DNA from: Anastrepha obliqua
Lineage: Eukaryota; Arthropoda; Insecta; Diptera; Tephritidae
Length of the DNA stretch: 64,000 nucleotides
Reading direction: 5' to 3'
Assembly (NCBI RefSeq): GCF_027943255.1
Contig: NC_072894.1
Location: 81,941,601-82,005,600 of the forward strand
Shown in pieces: positions 24,805 through 36,148 of the stretch. The notes below the pieces were generated by a model. That model was not told where the DNA came from. It saw nothing but the letters and a program-made list of their open reading frames with translations, and made no database searches. The first letter of the stretch is position 1. Each line of letters starts with the position of its first letter. A program made the translations under genes and the position numbers.

Positions 24805-25484
24805 CGAGGGGTGTTCAAAAAATAAGGTGAAGGTTTCAAATTTCGCGGGCTATGGAAATTCAACTTTCGATTTTTTTTTAATGTTAGTACACTCGTCTCG
24901 AAGATATGTTCACGGTTTTAGCAATATAGCATAATTAGTTTGTTTGTAAGAGACATAAATAAGACAAGTGTTTTGCGAGTTCGGCGATTTTCTGCTATCG
25001 AAAAAAGAGAAGTACCATCAAATTTTGTATAAAAATGGAATTAAGTGCTCAAAAACACTTGAAATGTTGGCAGTGGCATACGGCAAGAGTACTTTGAGCC
25101 AAAAAAATGTTTACAAGTGGTACAAGCTTTTCACAGAAGGTCGGGAAGATGGGAATGACGACGCTCGATGACGTTAGCGATGATGCAGATTTGCTTAAAA
25201 GGGTCATACCTGGTGGCGAATCATGGGTATAAGGTTATGACATCGAAACCAAAGCTAACTCGTCCCAATAGAAGAGTCCAAGGGAGCCAAGAGTCGAGAC
25301 CAGAAAATCGCCGAACACGCACACACTTGTCTTATTTATGCCTCTCACAAACAAACTTAACATACTATATTGCTAAAACCGTGAACATATCTTCGAGACG
25401 AGTGTACCAACATATAAAAAATATTAATCGAGAATCGAATGTACATAGCCCGCGACCTTCACCCTATTTTTTGAACACACCTCG
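24805..25484 (+). mobile_element. Fold-back mariner derivative with about 185-bp inverted arms
   Basis: Starts CGAGGGGTGTTCAAAA and ends with its complement, with TA on both sides. The arms (24805 to about 24990, and about 25300 to 25484) stay complementary well into the transposase start: 'acttgtcttatttatg' on the right mirrors 'cataaataagacaagt' on the left. Between them lie a mariner N-terminal helix-turn-helix (24968-25171: YHQILYKNGIKCSKTLEMLA, VYKWYKLFTEGREDG) and a short VIPGGESWVYGYDIETKA block around the first catalytic residue. The rest of the gene is replaced by an inverted copy of the 5' end. Confidence 0.85.
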
Positions 25485-27299
25485 TATTTTGAAATGCATA
25501 CGTTTAACTAAATCAGTTTGTACATATATACCTGAACGATAATTGTGAATTTAACGCAAATCTACGCGTAACAAAATGTTCGTACCTGCACACATTTATG
25601 TAATATATATACAAATAAACATATACGCATCAGAGCGGCATACATATGTATGTACGTACATACATATATTCCATCTATGTAAATGAAGACACTACAATCT
25701 GAACGAAGAAAAATATCATATGTGAAGCTTTTTATTGGAAGGTGTCCTCGCTGAGTTTAGAGTATTTATTTATAAAAATCAGACTTAACAGAAAAATAAA
25801 TTATAAGCGCATTAAATGGAGAAACGATGAAAATTGCATACCTACCTATAAAAAAATTAAGAGTAAATAGACAAAAATATGCAAACAAATTCCTTGCATA
25901 TGCAAAAAAAAACTCATCTAAACTGTATGCGTCTACGTATGTATATGTATGTATGCACATATGTGTGAATACATATGTTTGGACAATATATGTATGTACG
26001 TAGATGTTTCTGTTCTGAGCAAAACAACGCATATTCGCATATACATATAACCACACACACTCACTTTAGGCCTGTACAGGCGTGCTTTTCCAAAACTAAA
26101 ATTCTAAGCCTAGCGACTACAAGAACAAAATACATTCAAAGGCGCAGTCGTAGCGGCCATCACCACAACAAAACAAACCAATTCATTGATAACCTCGAGC
26201 TCATATTTCTATGAGCAAAGTACTTTCATTCATAAAACGAGCCGCCCTTATGACAATTTTTCTCAATGATGACAAAAATTTGCTTTTAAGATTGAAAAAA
26301 TCAAATCAAAATAGTCAATATGGAATATTTATAACGAAATATTTGCCAATATTGGTGAATCGTGAATGTTTATCATGTCGAATGGTCGCGGCTCCGTATA
26401 TGTATGTAAATATGTTTTCTAAATGCTCGACGACTGCAGCTGCTGTTCGTCTAGTGCGCGCATGAGCGTACAGTAAAATGCAGAAGACAGCAACAAGTAG
26501 CTTATAAAAAAGTTCTGTCCCGGCCATTTCGATACTAAAGAAAGTTTCTAAACATTTATTTTTTGTTCTCTGATAATATGAAATTATTAATTAGTACGTT
26601 ACTTTACGGATGTACTTCTCTAATTTATAAAAAGTGCACCAAAACTTATGTATACACTGCAAAGTTAGAAACTTACTCTGAAATCAGAATGCGGCTTATT
26701 TGAAGGTTACTGTACATTGTATGTATGTATATATTTAGCCTTCGGATGAAGCCCAAAGTGCCAAATATTTAATATTGAAGCGTATGTGAGCTGTGCAGCG
26801 CTGTGCATAACAACGGGGACCAAAGCCGCAAATTGTTGATTTAATATTATTCAGTTGATATGCATTTTTTATTTCTAAAATTTATTACATACTTATCCTC
26901 TTAAACATTAAAATTGACTACATAATAATGTACTACTTCATAGTATAGACCTATAAAAATGTTTAAGTAAATTATGAAGCAATTTTGTTGACGCTTCATA
27001 ATTCATAATTTTTGACACAATGCTGTGCCTATGAATGAATGTGCGCTGAATTTCTTAAGAATTTTTATCGAACCGTATTATGTACGCAAGCAAATGTAAG
27101 CTAATGTAAACTACAATTTTTCACACTTGCGTGTCACTCTCTCCCCCTCATTTCTCTCCGGCAGCCATATTAATTAATTTCCTACTGTTAACTTGTGGTG
27201 AAGTAATTTCTGAGTTGAATTTCTTACCCTTGTTTTGTTACTGCCCAAAATGAGGAACGGGCCGATGAACCTTATCTACGTTCTCCGAATCATCAACAA
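25485..27299. other. Intergenic AT-rich DNA containing duplicated block D1
   Basis: Microsatellite-rich (TATG/CATA) DNA without a recognised gene. The block at about 26085-26400 ('ctaagcctagcgactacaag', 'gtcgaatggtcgcggctccg') recurs at 28728-28946 plus 30106-30190, where it is split by two transposons. Confidence 0.6.
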
Positions 27300-27902
27300 A
27301 TAACTGCAGGTAGGTGCGTAAAAACTCCCCAAAAGGACGAAGGTTTCAGTACATGTGTTCTGTTTTTGTGAGAATATAAACAAACAAACACGCAGGCCAA
27401 CAACTCAGAAGCAGGCAACTTTAACAATAGAGACAGAAAATCACAAAATCAGCTGAAGCCTTTAAACAAGATATTATCAGTAAAGTCAAACTTTGTTTAC
27501 CTTTTATTTTGTTATTATCCTATTGTCTAGAGCAGCATACTCAGAGAGCGTTCATGAGCAATGTCCTGACGATCACTGGCCAAGAGAATTCAAGCAACAA
27601 CAAAATACACGCTATTTTTGTCTTTGCTCTACTGCTGCCTCCTTGTAGATGTTCCTTGGCTCGAGCCACGAATGATAGAAAACTATTCTCTATCTATTAT
27701 TCTTGAGCTTGTACGCACAACGAGCAGTAGCCCTGACCACTGAAAAAAATACGTTTAAAAATTCCATATAAAAATTTAATCAACACAGTGAAAGGGAGAA
27801 ATTTAGTGAAATAATACTTTAACTACAGAAAAACTACAAGTTCCAATTCCATCATCAAATTAAAGACTTAAATGTAATCTATTTTTATTGTGTTTATCAA
27901 AG
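27300..27902 (+). promoter_or_regulatory. Duplicated promoter/5'UTR-exon unit of Transportin copy 1
   Basis: The unit runs from 'gcaggtaggtgcgtaaaaa' to a splice donor (tatcaaag|gtaagt, exon end 27902). The last 120 or so bases match the presumed 5'UTR exon of copy 3 (ending 54930) and two units upstream of copy 2 (ending 40719 and 42209). It lies about 2.4 kb upstream of the coding start, so a large first intron is expected. Assignment as transcribed leader is inferred from the conserved donor and its place before each gene. Confidence 0.55.
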
Positions 27903-28679
27903 GTAAGTTTGTGTTTTTTTATAAATAATGCTAAATTTGTTCTTGAAATATGTATAAGTATGTATATCTAAATACAGTAGGAGAGTAATAGTGGAATAAG
28001 TGGAGAACGTAAACCCGAGTCAACTGACAGAGCACCATGTACACAAACATTCTGAATATTTTTTTTTCAGTATAAGTAGATAACGTAAATTTATAGAGAA
28101 GGCTCAGGAACGAATAGGCAGGTTAAATTTCAAATGCTAACAAAACGCGGCTAAGAAATTTTTAATATTTCACCACGACTGGGGAATAATTTACATAGGA
28201 AAGTTAAATAGCTAAGCGTAGTCAACAGAATTAAATATAGCGTTTGCATTGAAATGTAAAATGCCATGATTTGGTGTTAGGCAAAGTAAAATAACAGCCG
28301 ACTTGTGAATAAATATGTATTTCTTTCACGCTTATGTGCCGTCGTCATTTTGCATCCGCAAATGGATTATTTATTGTATGATTAATAAATTATTTCTATG
28401 TACATATGTATGTATATAAGTTTGCATGCATGAATGTGAAATTTTAAGTATATATTTAGCTAAATTGTATTGATATGAAGTGTTTTATCAAAATTCGAAA
28501 TATCCACACAAAAAAATTTATTTAAATAACTTGCACATATACATGCAATAATTAGGTAATAAATACCCGAATGATCGAATACCTGCCTAGCATATGCCAA
28601 TGCATATACTATGTAATATATGGTATACAGCAAAACAAAGCTTATTAGTATACACAGATGCATGTACAAATAACCGCAC

Positions 28680-28946
28680 ACACAGGACACTCATTTTATT
28701 CCTCTAATGCGTATGTCGCCCAAAGCTAAAATTCTAAGCCTAGCGACTACAAAGAACAAAATACATTCATAGGCGCAGTCGTAGCGGCCATCATTCTAGT
28801 TGCCATGGCGCTGAACAGTTTCAAATATTGTACAGCAAAACAAAAATATAGAAATACTTTCATTCTAAAACGAGCCCCCCATATGGCAATTTTTCTTAAT
28901 GATGACAAAAATTTACATCTAAAATTCAACATACCAAATTAAAATA
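28680..28946. repeat. Duplicated block D1, second copy (5' part)
   Basis: Matches about 26085-26310. The remainder of the copy resumes at 30106-30190, beyond a pogo-like element and a Helitron. It lies within the presumed first intron of Transportin copy 1. Confidence 0.7.
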
Positions 28947-29545
28947 CAGTAGGTTCTGTTTTTATGCTGCTTTTTTTATGCGGTTTTGAAATAGTGCGGT
29001 TTTTTAAGTTAAATGCATGTCGACCTATCGGGAATTATAAATATAAACAAGATTCTAAGCCAGCTAAGCAAAAACTCATCACAGATTACATCAGAAATGC
29101 TGACCTTACAAGTATGGAACCGCCTGCATAATCATCTAGATCAGACGTGTACATTTCCTCAAGCGACGAAAGTGATTTTACACCAAATCCTAAACGAATG
29201 CGCAACATGTGGGTATTGTCTGATTCTATTTCTGACGTAAATTTATTTTTCGATTCTGACGTTTCTTAAATAAAGATATAATTTTCAAAAATACAATATT
29301 TTGTTTGTGCGATTTTATTTAATTATTTCAGATTCATGCGGTCTATGGAATGTATCTATAGTAATAATATGGGACTAGTGCCCTTTTTTATGCGATTTTA
29401 TTACAGTATTTCAGATTTATGCGTTTCTTAGCACTTTAGAAACGTATCTATAGTTTTACTATAGAACTGGTAGCTTTTTTTATGCTGTTTTTTTTTATGC
29501 TGTTTCTTGAAGAACGTATCTACCGCATAAAAACAGAATCTACTG
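28947..29545 (+). mobile_element. Pogo/Tigger-like non-autonomous element, copy 1
   Basis: The terminal inverted repeat is CAGTAGRTTCTGTTTTTATG, with TA target duplications at 28945-28946 and 29546-29547. It contains a 75-codon frame (29013-29240) that looks like the tail of a transposase gene, but the catalytic part is gone. The copy at 42280-42880 is the same deletion derivative in the opposite orientation. Confidence 0.85.
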
Positions 29546-29551
29546 TAGTCA

Positions 29552-30105
29552 TCTTCTGTACTATAAAGGTGAATGTCTGTACGTTGTCCGCGTATCACTA
29601 CGAAACGACAACACCAAATGACGTAAAAATTTGTATACATTCATAATTTCACCCAAAGAAGGTTATACGCATGTTTTTATGATAGAACTCCCTTCCCACA
29701 GCCCCCAGGCCGCGCCACCACTCTCATTCGTCACTAATAATCGAATATTTGCTTAAATTTAATCTCAAAAATCTTAGTTTTTCCTATTTCCCACTATTTA
29801 TAGCACACTCTAGACTTCATAATCCGCATAAGCTGCTCAACTATGACCCAAATGCAAAATTCAAAAACGGTTAGAGATAAAAAATTAATAAAAATAATTT
29901 TGCTTGATATTTTTCTGATTGGTTGTTTTGAATTTATTCAACGACGCATAGCAACGGATGCCGGGTATTGTAATATTATGGTTATTAATAAAAAAATATT
30001 TTCTATGAAATTATTGTTTGTAATTCTTTTATATACATACATACATACATATCCTAAATCCCTCAAAACTACTCCTGCGCGAGCGGGGCCGCGGGTTAAA
30101 GCTAG
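29552..30105 (+). mobile_element. Non-autonomous Helitron
   Basis: Begins TCTTCTGTACTATAAAGG and ends GCGGGTTAAAGCTAG, preceded by a GC-rich hairpin-prone segment (gcgcgagcggggccgcg). It is inserted between A (29551) and T (30106), as is standard for Helitrons, with no target duplication. 554 bp, no replicase. Confidence 0.85.
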
Positions 30106-30341
30106 TATTGAAATATTTATAACGAAATTTTTGCCAATATTTGGTGAATCGTGAATTTTTATCATGTCGAATGGTCGCGGCTCCGTATATATGTATGTAC
30201 ATTTGTTTGCATCCATATATGTATGTAAATAATATATAATATAAATATATTAATATACATATATCTAAGTATCATATGTAACACAAGTGTGAAATTTTTG
30301 CAGATAATCACCCCCAAATAATTGAATAAAAGCCAGATAAG

Positions 30342-33300
30342 ATGATGTGGAAACCACAAGCCGAAGACTTAAAAGAAATAATTACAGTCCTCAAACAGGC
30401 TCAGTCGCTGGATAAGGCCACTCAAATAGCTGTTAAACAGGTAAGTAAAAAAATACTGTCCGAAAACTGTTAAAAGTCCGTTCAAATTACACTATCTTAT
30501 ATACATATATAATATATTGTTACGAATTTGTTACATTTTTATCCAACTAAAACGTGTAGCAATAATTCCTCTCAGGTCGATCACAGGAATGTTAAATAAA
30601 AGTCACGAGCTAATGAAAACACAACTTGCTTGCTTTATTGTATCAGTTTATTGCGTTATTATACGTGTACACGTTCACCTTAAGACTGAATACCCTATTC
30701 GGATGTACCTCTGATTATATAAATAAATAAATAATTAGCGTGCACACTCCTTTCTAAAAAAAGCGCAAGACAGATGGAGGTCCGTCTCATCGTGTGCTAT
30801 TTCGAAAATACATAATAATGAGAAAAGTGTTTTTTTGTTCGCCCGAAAAACAATTTTTTCAAGATTTATCGGCAATTTTGTTTTTCGGCTCAAAATCTAT
30901 TTTTTTTAATTTTTTTTTTTAATTGTTTCTTAGTCAAAAATGAAACGATTTTAATGATTCTGATTTTTATATTGCAAAAAAACAAAAACTGCGAAATTTT
31001 TTCGAAGTTCAATATTTCAAAAAGAGTATTTTTTTCAACTTTTTCCAAACCAAGAGGACACCTCAAACTTCAATTGAGCTGAATGCCCAGTAGCTAAAAT
31101 CAGTTGTTTTTGAATAATGAATTTTTGAGTAAAAACCTGTTTCATACTTTTTGTTTTTTGGAAAATAAAAAATGTTCAACTACTTTTTTGCAATTGTTTC
31201 TACATGAAGTCGCTCGTGGAAGTAATGATGATCATTTTGAACCCAGAATCATTAAAATCGGTTCATTTTTGACTAAGTTATGAGCAATAAAAAAAAAAAA
31301 ATTCTTATATAATTAAAAAAATCGATTTTGAGCCGAAAAACTAAATTGCCGATAAATCTTGAAAAAAAATTTTTTGGGCGAACAAAAAAATACGTGTCTC
31401 GTTATTTTGACCAGAGAGCAACATATTTGAGTTACATCGAAATCGAAGAACATGACCCGAATAACCCGGTTGAATTGAAATAGAAAGCATCTATACGATT
31501 ATATATATTGTTGATGACAGTACATCATCTTGTTCCACTCCCATCTTAATTGAAAATTTTTCGGATGTCTCCTCTTGCATGTATACTAATTCTGTGTTTT
31601 GTGTTCTTTACCGTCATCATCAGACTAATTATCTTTTCTGGCATATCATAACTTGAGTGTGTACTCATAACATCTATTAGGTCAGAAACCGTAAACTGTA
31701 TTGGTAACCAGGTAGTACTCTCGTAGCGTGTTGCGTCATCTTATTGCTCAATATTTTAGCGAATATTTTGTACGTCACATTTAGCCAGGATATCTTTGTA
31801 TAATGAAACAATGACAGAGTTACACCTTTTGTGCCTTTATCCCTCCAATATTTCAGTCATCTCGCACTGCTATTCCACACCACTTTTATTAGTTTGTACA
31901 ATCTTCTTAAAAATTCGGCACTGGCATTCATTATTATTACAATTGGTAAGTTATGTGGTCGTTATATCATGGAGAGTTTCTTTCATCACCATTTGTATCG
32001 CTCAAAGTTATTTCACAGTCCTTACTAACATTTATAATGCCTACATTTAACAGCTCGTAAAAATACTCTATCCTTCTTGTCATTTTTTGTACCTTTCGAC
32101 CAGAATTATTCGTCTTTACAATGATTTAGTCGGCTTGAAACTGTAGGAAATCATTTTATAGAGGATCTTCGACGTATTATAAGCACTAGAAAAACTGTAT
32201 GAAAAGATCATACTTGCCTCTAGTATATTCTTATGTAGGAACATTGTGCTCAGACGCACTCATAAGAATGTTTTTATGTTTATTAAAACAAATAGTAAAT
32301 AAATTTGGCTATATTTCTATTCGCAGAAACTAGAGGAACTAAATCAATATCCCGAGTTCAATAACTACCTGATTTATGTACTGATAAAATTAAAAACCGA
32401 GGATGAGCCAACACGTACTGTAAGCGGTATCATTTTGAAAAATAACATCCGAATTCATAGAAATGTTCTACCGCCTGAGATTATTGAATATATCAAGCAT
32501 GAATGTTTGCAAGCTATCGGAGATCCCTCACCTCTGATAAGAGCTACTGTTGGTGTATTGATCACTACTGTCACCAGCAATGGCGGTTTACAAAATTGGC
32601 CCCAATTACTTCCCTCTTTGTACGACATGTTGGACTCGCAAGACTATAATGTATGTGAAGGTTCGTTCAGTGCTTTACAAAAGATATGCGAAGATTCAGC
32701 AGAGATGCCTGACTCGGGTGTAATCAATCGGTCTCTAAATATGATGATTCCAAAACTCCTTCAATACTTCAGCCACAATAGCCCGAAGATACGTTCACAT
32801 GCCATAGCTTGTATCAACCAATTCATTGTGAACCGATCACAGGTTCTGATGATATACATTGACGTATTCGTTAAAAGTTTATTTAACCGATCGTCCGATG
32901 AAGATCATGAAGTAATAAAGAATGTATGTCGCGGGTTTGTGATGCTGTTAGACGTTCATATGGATCGTTTGTTCCCGTATATACTAGAAATTATTGAGGT
33001 AAGTTATTAAAGCATGAATTGGTCAATGGTAAAATATTTAATTTATTAATTTATAAAACATAACAATTTTGTTATAGTACTCAATTGAGTTCAAATTAAT
33101 CACTGTCAAAAAGTATTTTATAAAATACTAATCAATTCTTTGTGTAGTATATGCTCATACACACCCAAAACCCAGATCTAACTGTAGCATTAAAAGCGTC
33201 AGAATTCTGGGTATCTCTCGGTGAACAGGGTATTTGCAGGGACGTATTAGCGCCCTATTTAGCACAGCTGATTCCAGTATTAGTGAGAGGAATGCGATAC

Positions 33301-35427
33301 TCTGAAGTTGATATTAAACTGCTAAACGGCAATGTTGAGGAGGGCGACATGGTGCCTGACCGTGAGGAGCACATACGTCCTCGATTCCACAAATCTTATA
33401 CGCACAAGTCGAAATCTGACGAAAACAATGTTGATGATGTGATAGATGATGACAGTTCACTATCAAAATGGGATTTGCGCAAATGTAGCATCGTTGCACT
33501 GATTGTATTAGCAAGAGCTTTTCAGGAAGAATGTGTACCTATTTTTCTGCCCATTATTAAAGATACTCTGTTTCATCGAGAATGGTATATCAAAGAGATT
33601 GGAATTGGTATACTGGGTGCTATTGCCGAAGGCTGCATACACAATTTGAGATCATATCTGCCCGAAGTCATGCCCTACTTGATCAGTTGTTTGTCGGACC
33701 AGATGGCATTCGTTCGCTCCATAACCTGCTGGACATTATCGCGCTATGCTAACTGGGTAGTAAACCAGCGACATGATCAATATTTGAAACCATTAATTAA
33801 AAAATTGCTAAAACGCATATTAGATTCTAATAAACGTGTACAAGAGGTAGCTTGCTTTGCATTCGCTACTCTGGAAGAAGAAGCCTGCACCGAATTGGTT
33901 CCATATTTGGAAGATATATTAAAAACACTTATATTCGCCTTCTCAAAATATCAACATAAAAATTTGCCTGGACTATATGACGCAGTTGGAACTCTAGCCG
34001 ACTCTGTGGGTCACCATCTTAACAAACCACAATACATCGATATTTTGATGCCCCCACTAATTAAAAAGTGGAATTTGCTAAAGGATGACGACAAAGACCT
34101 ATTTCCTCTTTTGGAGTGCTTGTCAAGCATCGCAACAGCTTTAAAGTCGGGATTTTTACCATACTGCGATCTATTTTATCCGCGTTGCATTTCACTTATC
34201 GAACAGACGCTGAATCAAGATATGGTATAATTCAAATATAAAGTATATTAAATCAAAAGTATAATAATTGAGTTAATTAAAGGCATGCAAAACTAATCCT
34301 GATCTCGAGTATCCAGATAAAGTAAGAATGATTGGTGCATTAGATTTATTGACAGGCCTGGCAGAAGGTTTGGCGGGACATATTGCGCCACTAGTCGCCA
34401 ACAGCAATATCACACATTTAGTTCACCACTGCATGAAGGATACAAATATAGACGTAAGTATTAACTCCAAAGTTATAGAATAGTTTCTTCTATTGGAATG
34501 TAAATTTTTTAAAATTTGTTCATTCACAATTTCAGGTGCAAGAATCGTCGATCGAATTGTTGGGAGAATTAGTTAAATCCTGTTTTCAACATGTGTATCC
34601 ATTCTTTGGAAAATTGGTACCAACTTTACTTAAACATATGAGTGGCCCTAACGAATTGACCGCTTACTTCGCTTATAGCGAAATTCGCGACAGAGTGACG
34701 GGTAAATAAAAATACATGCATATACAGGGTCCGCCATATAACTTTACGGAATTAAAAATGCTATAAAAAAGAAACTACTCAATATTTTTCAAACTGTTTT
34801 TTTTTTTTATTTTGAAGTACAATCCTTCCGGTTAATGATGGAACACAACTTCATTCATATGACTGCCTCGGCTAGCCATGCACCATCCCATACGATCGGT
34901 CCAATTTTTCAACACATTTTTGATTGTATGCGGCTGTATTTTAGCTATGACATCGCGTATGTTGGTCTTCAGAGCATCAATTGTTGCTGGTTTGTTGGCA
35001 TAACACTGGTCTTTGACGGCACCCCAAAGATAATAATCCAACGGCGTCAAATCGCAGTTTCTCTTACTTTTTTCGCAAAGTAACGCACATACGCTTCATT
35101 CGGTGCTTTTCTCCTTCCCATTGCCGTACGTAATTTTCGTACACATTCTGCAACATTACCATGATTTTCAAAGAAATGTCGCAATATTTGCCAGCGTTCT
35201 TTGAGCGTATACACAACCATTTTCGTTCAGCGGAAGAATAAAACTAATTTTCTGTCAAGTCAGATGACAGCTAAGTGTTACCATTCTTCAAATAATACCT
35301 AGTTCAAATCCGTAACGATAGATGGCGGGCCCTATATATGTATATGCATTCATTTTTTCTATAAAGTGATTAATACTTAATATAACTATTTGCAGTCGAA
35401 GAACTTGAAAAGTACCCACGTAAATGA
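30342..35427 (+). CDS. Transportin (karyopherin beta-2) paralogue, copy 1, C-terminally truncated
   Basis: Coding exons are 30342-30440, 32327-32998, 33148-34224, 34283-34453, 34536-34701 and 35396-35427. All junctions are GT-AG and the frame is open, giving 738 residues against 888 in copy 3. The N-terminal HEAT repeats that bind RanGTP are present ([21 protein letters not shown] loop, [16 protein letters not shown]). The acidic H8 loop is seven residues shorter than in copy 3. In exon 5 the conserved ATWAIGEI block reads AYFAYSEI, so the cargo-site tryptophan is lost. Exon 6 codes only [10 protein letters not shown] before a TGA shared in position with copy 2. The last HEAT repeats are absent. 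Intron 1 holds a solo LTR and a hairpin MITE, and intron 5 a mariner MITE. Intact splicing and frame argue against a simple pseudogene. Expression is unknown; a Ran-binding, cargo-poor or dominant-negative role is inference. Confidence 0.85.
30512..30765. repeat. Solo LTR remnant in intron 1 of copy 1
   Basis: The block 'tgttacgaatttgttac...cctctcaggtcgatcac...caccttaagactgaatac' has a counterpart at the same intron position in copy 2 (44904-45125) but none in copy 3. It is related to the LTR at 21320-21600. Confidence 0.7.
30814..31406. mobile_element. Hairpin MITE with about 150-bp inverted arms
   Basis: The left arm (aataatgag...ttgttcgcccgaaaaacaat...gccgaaaaacaaaat-type sequence) pairs with the right arm ending ctcgttatt at 31406. 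Complementarity includes 'agatttatcggcaat' against 'attgccgataaatct' and 'gaatcattaaaatcg' against 'cgattttaatgattc'. No ORF. The target duplication was not resolved. Confidence 0.75.
34725..35334 (-). mobile_element. Internally deleted mariner-type element in intron 5 of copy 1
   Basis: The ends read CAGGGTCCGCCAT and, inverted, TAGGGCCCGCCAT, with matching TTACGGA blocks inside and TA on both sides. The minus strand encodes a transposase N-terminus ([20 protein letters not shown]) that runs straight into a C-terminus ([20 protein letters not shown]...[13 protein letters not shown]), so the catalytic core is deleted. It is absent from the same intron of copy 2. Confidence 0.85.
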
Positions 35428-35842
35428 ACGTCACTTCACTATGGAACATCATTACACCCGAGTACAAGACGATTTCACCCAAGGTGACATCGCTATAGAA
35501 ACTGATTTTCTTTTTTTCTTACGATTTGGTGATTTAAATGTCGAAGTGCCCTACTACTTTATTTGTTTACATTCCCAGGGAAATTTTGACATCCAGACAA
35601 CCAAATGTAAATGTTGTTGCTGTACCGCAGTCTTCTTCTTTGATTCCCTCGCATGAGAAAGCTTGGCAGATAATGCTCATTCGTAATTCACTTCCGAGCG
35701 AATTTCAATGCAATTGCCAGAATATTTCAATGAAATCCACTCTGAAGTGAATTACAGAACCTGCCCGATTGCAGAGAACGGCTGACTTCCTCAAGGTAAA
35801 TTGCGCGGCATAAGTACAAAGTCAAATGATCCTAAACAAGCT
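35428..35842 (+). other. Unexplained sequence replacing Transportin exons 6-9 in copy 1
   Basis: After the shared stop codon the sequence loses similarity to copy 3 but stays similar to 49078-49364 of copy 2. Copy 1 has about 125 bp extra here (about 35535-35660). Open stretches look codon-like, but I recognise no protein. Homology between the copies ends at 'atgatcctaaacaa'. It may be a 3'UTR or a fused fragment of another gene. Confidence 0.5.
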
Positions 35843-36148
35843 CGTAAAGAAAATGTGAGTGCAGAAATAACTGGATTTGGAACTATGATTTGTTCAGCTA
35901 TTGCCAAATTAAAAACGAAGGCGCAAGCCTCGGTTATGCAATGGTGCACGGAAATAGTGATGCGAGCTACTTAAAGACTTGGAAGATAGTTAAGGACTTG
36001 CTTGACTTTGGAAAAAATTAATTTTTTTGTATTTAATTTTAGGGTAGTTCTTATCACTTATGTTAATACTGGACTGAGTGCCAACATATACTGGACTGAG
36101 TGCCAACATATTTGACAGTCGTATTTATACTTATTCCTCATCTTACTG
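35843..36148. other. Intergenic, no gene recognised
   Basis: Starts with a codon-like stretch (EITGFGTMICSAIAKLK in one frame, to about 35975) of unknown origin. A 23-bp unit 'atactggactgagtgccaacat' is tandemly duplicated near 36065-36112. Confidence 0.4.

Noticed and set aside
35428..35810. Transportin exons 6-9 hidden in the tail of copy 1
   Set aside because: Beyond the first 25 bp no frame resembles the [15 protein letters not shown] or NWRRF blocks seen in copy 3.
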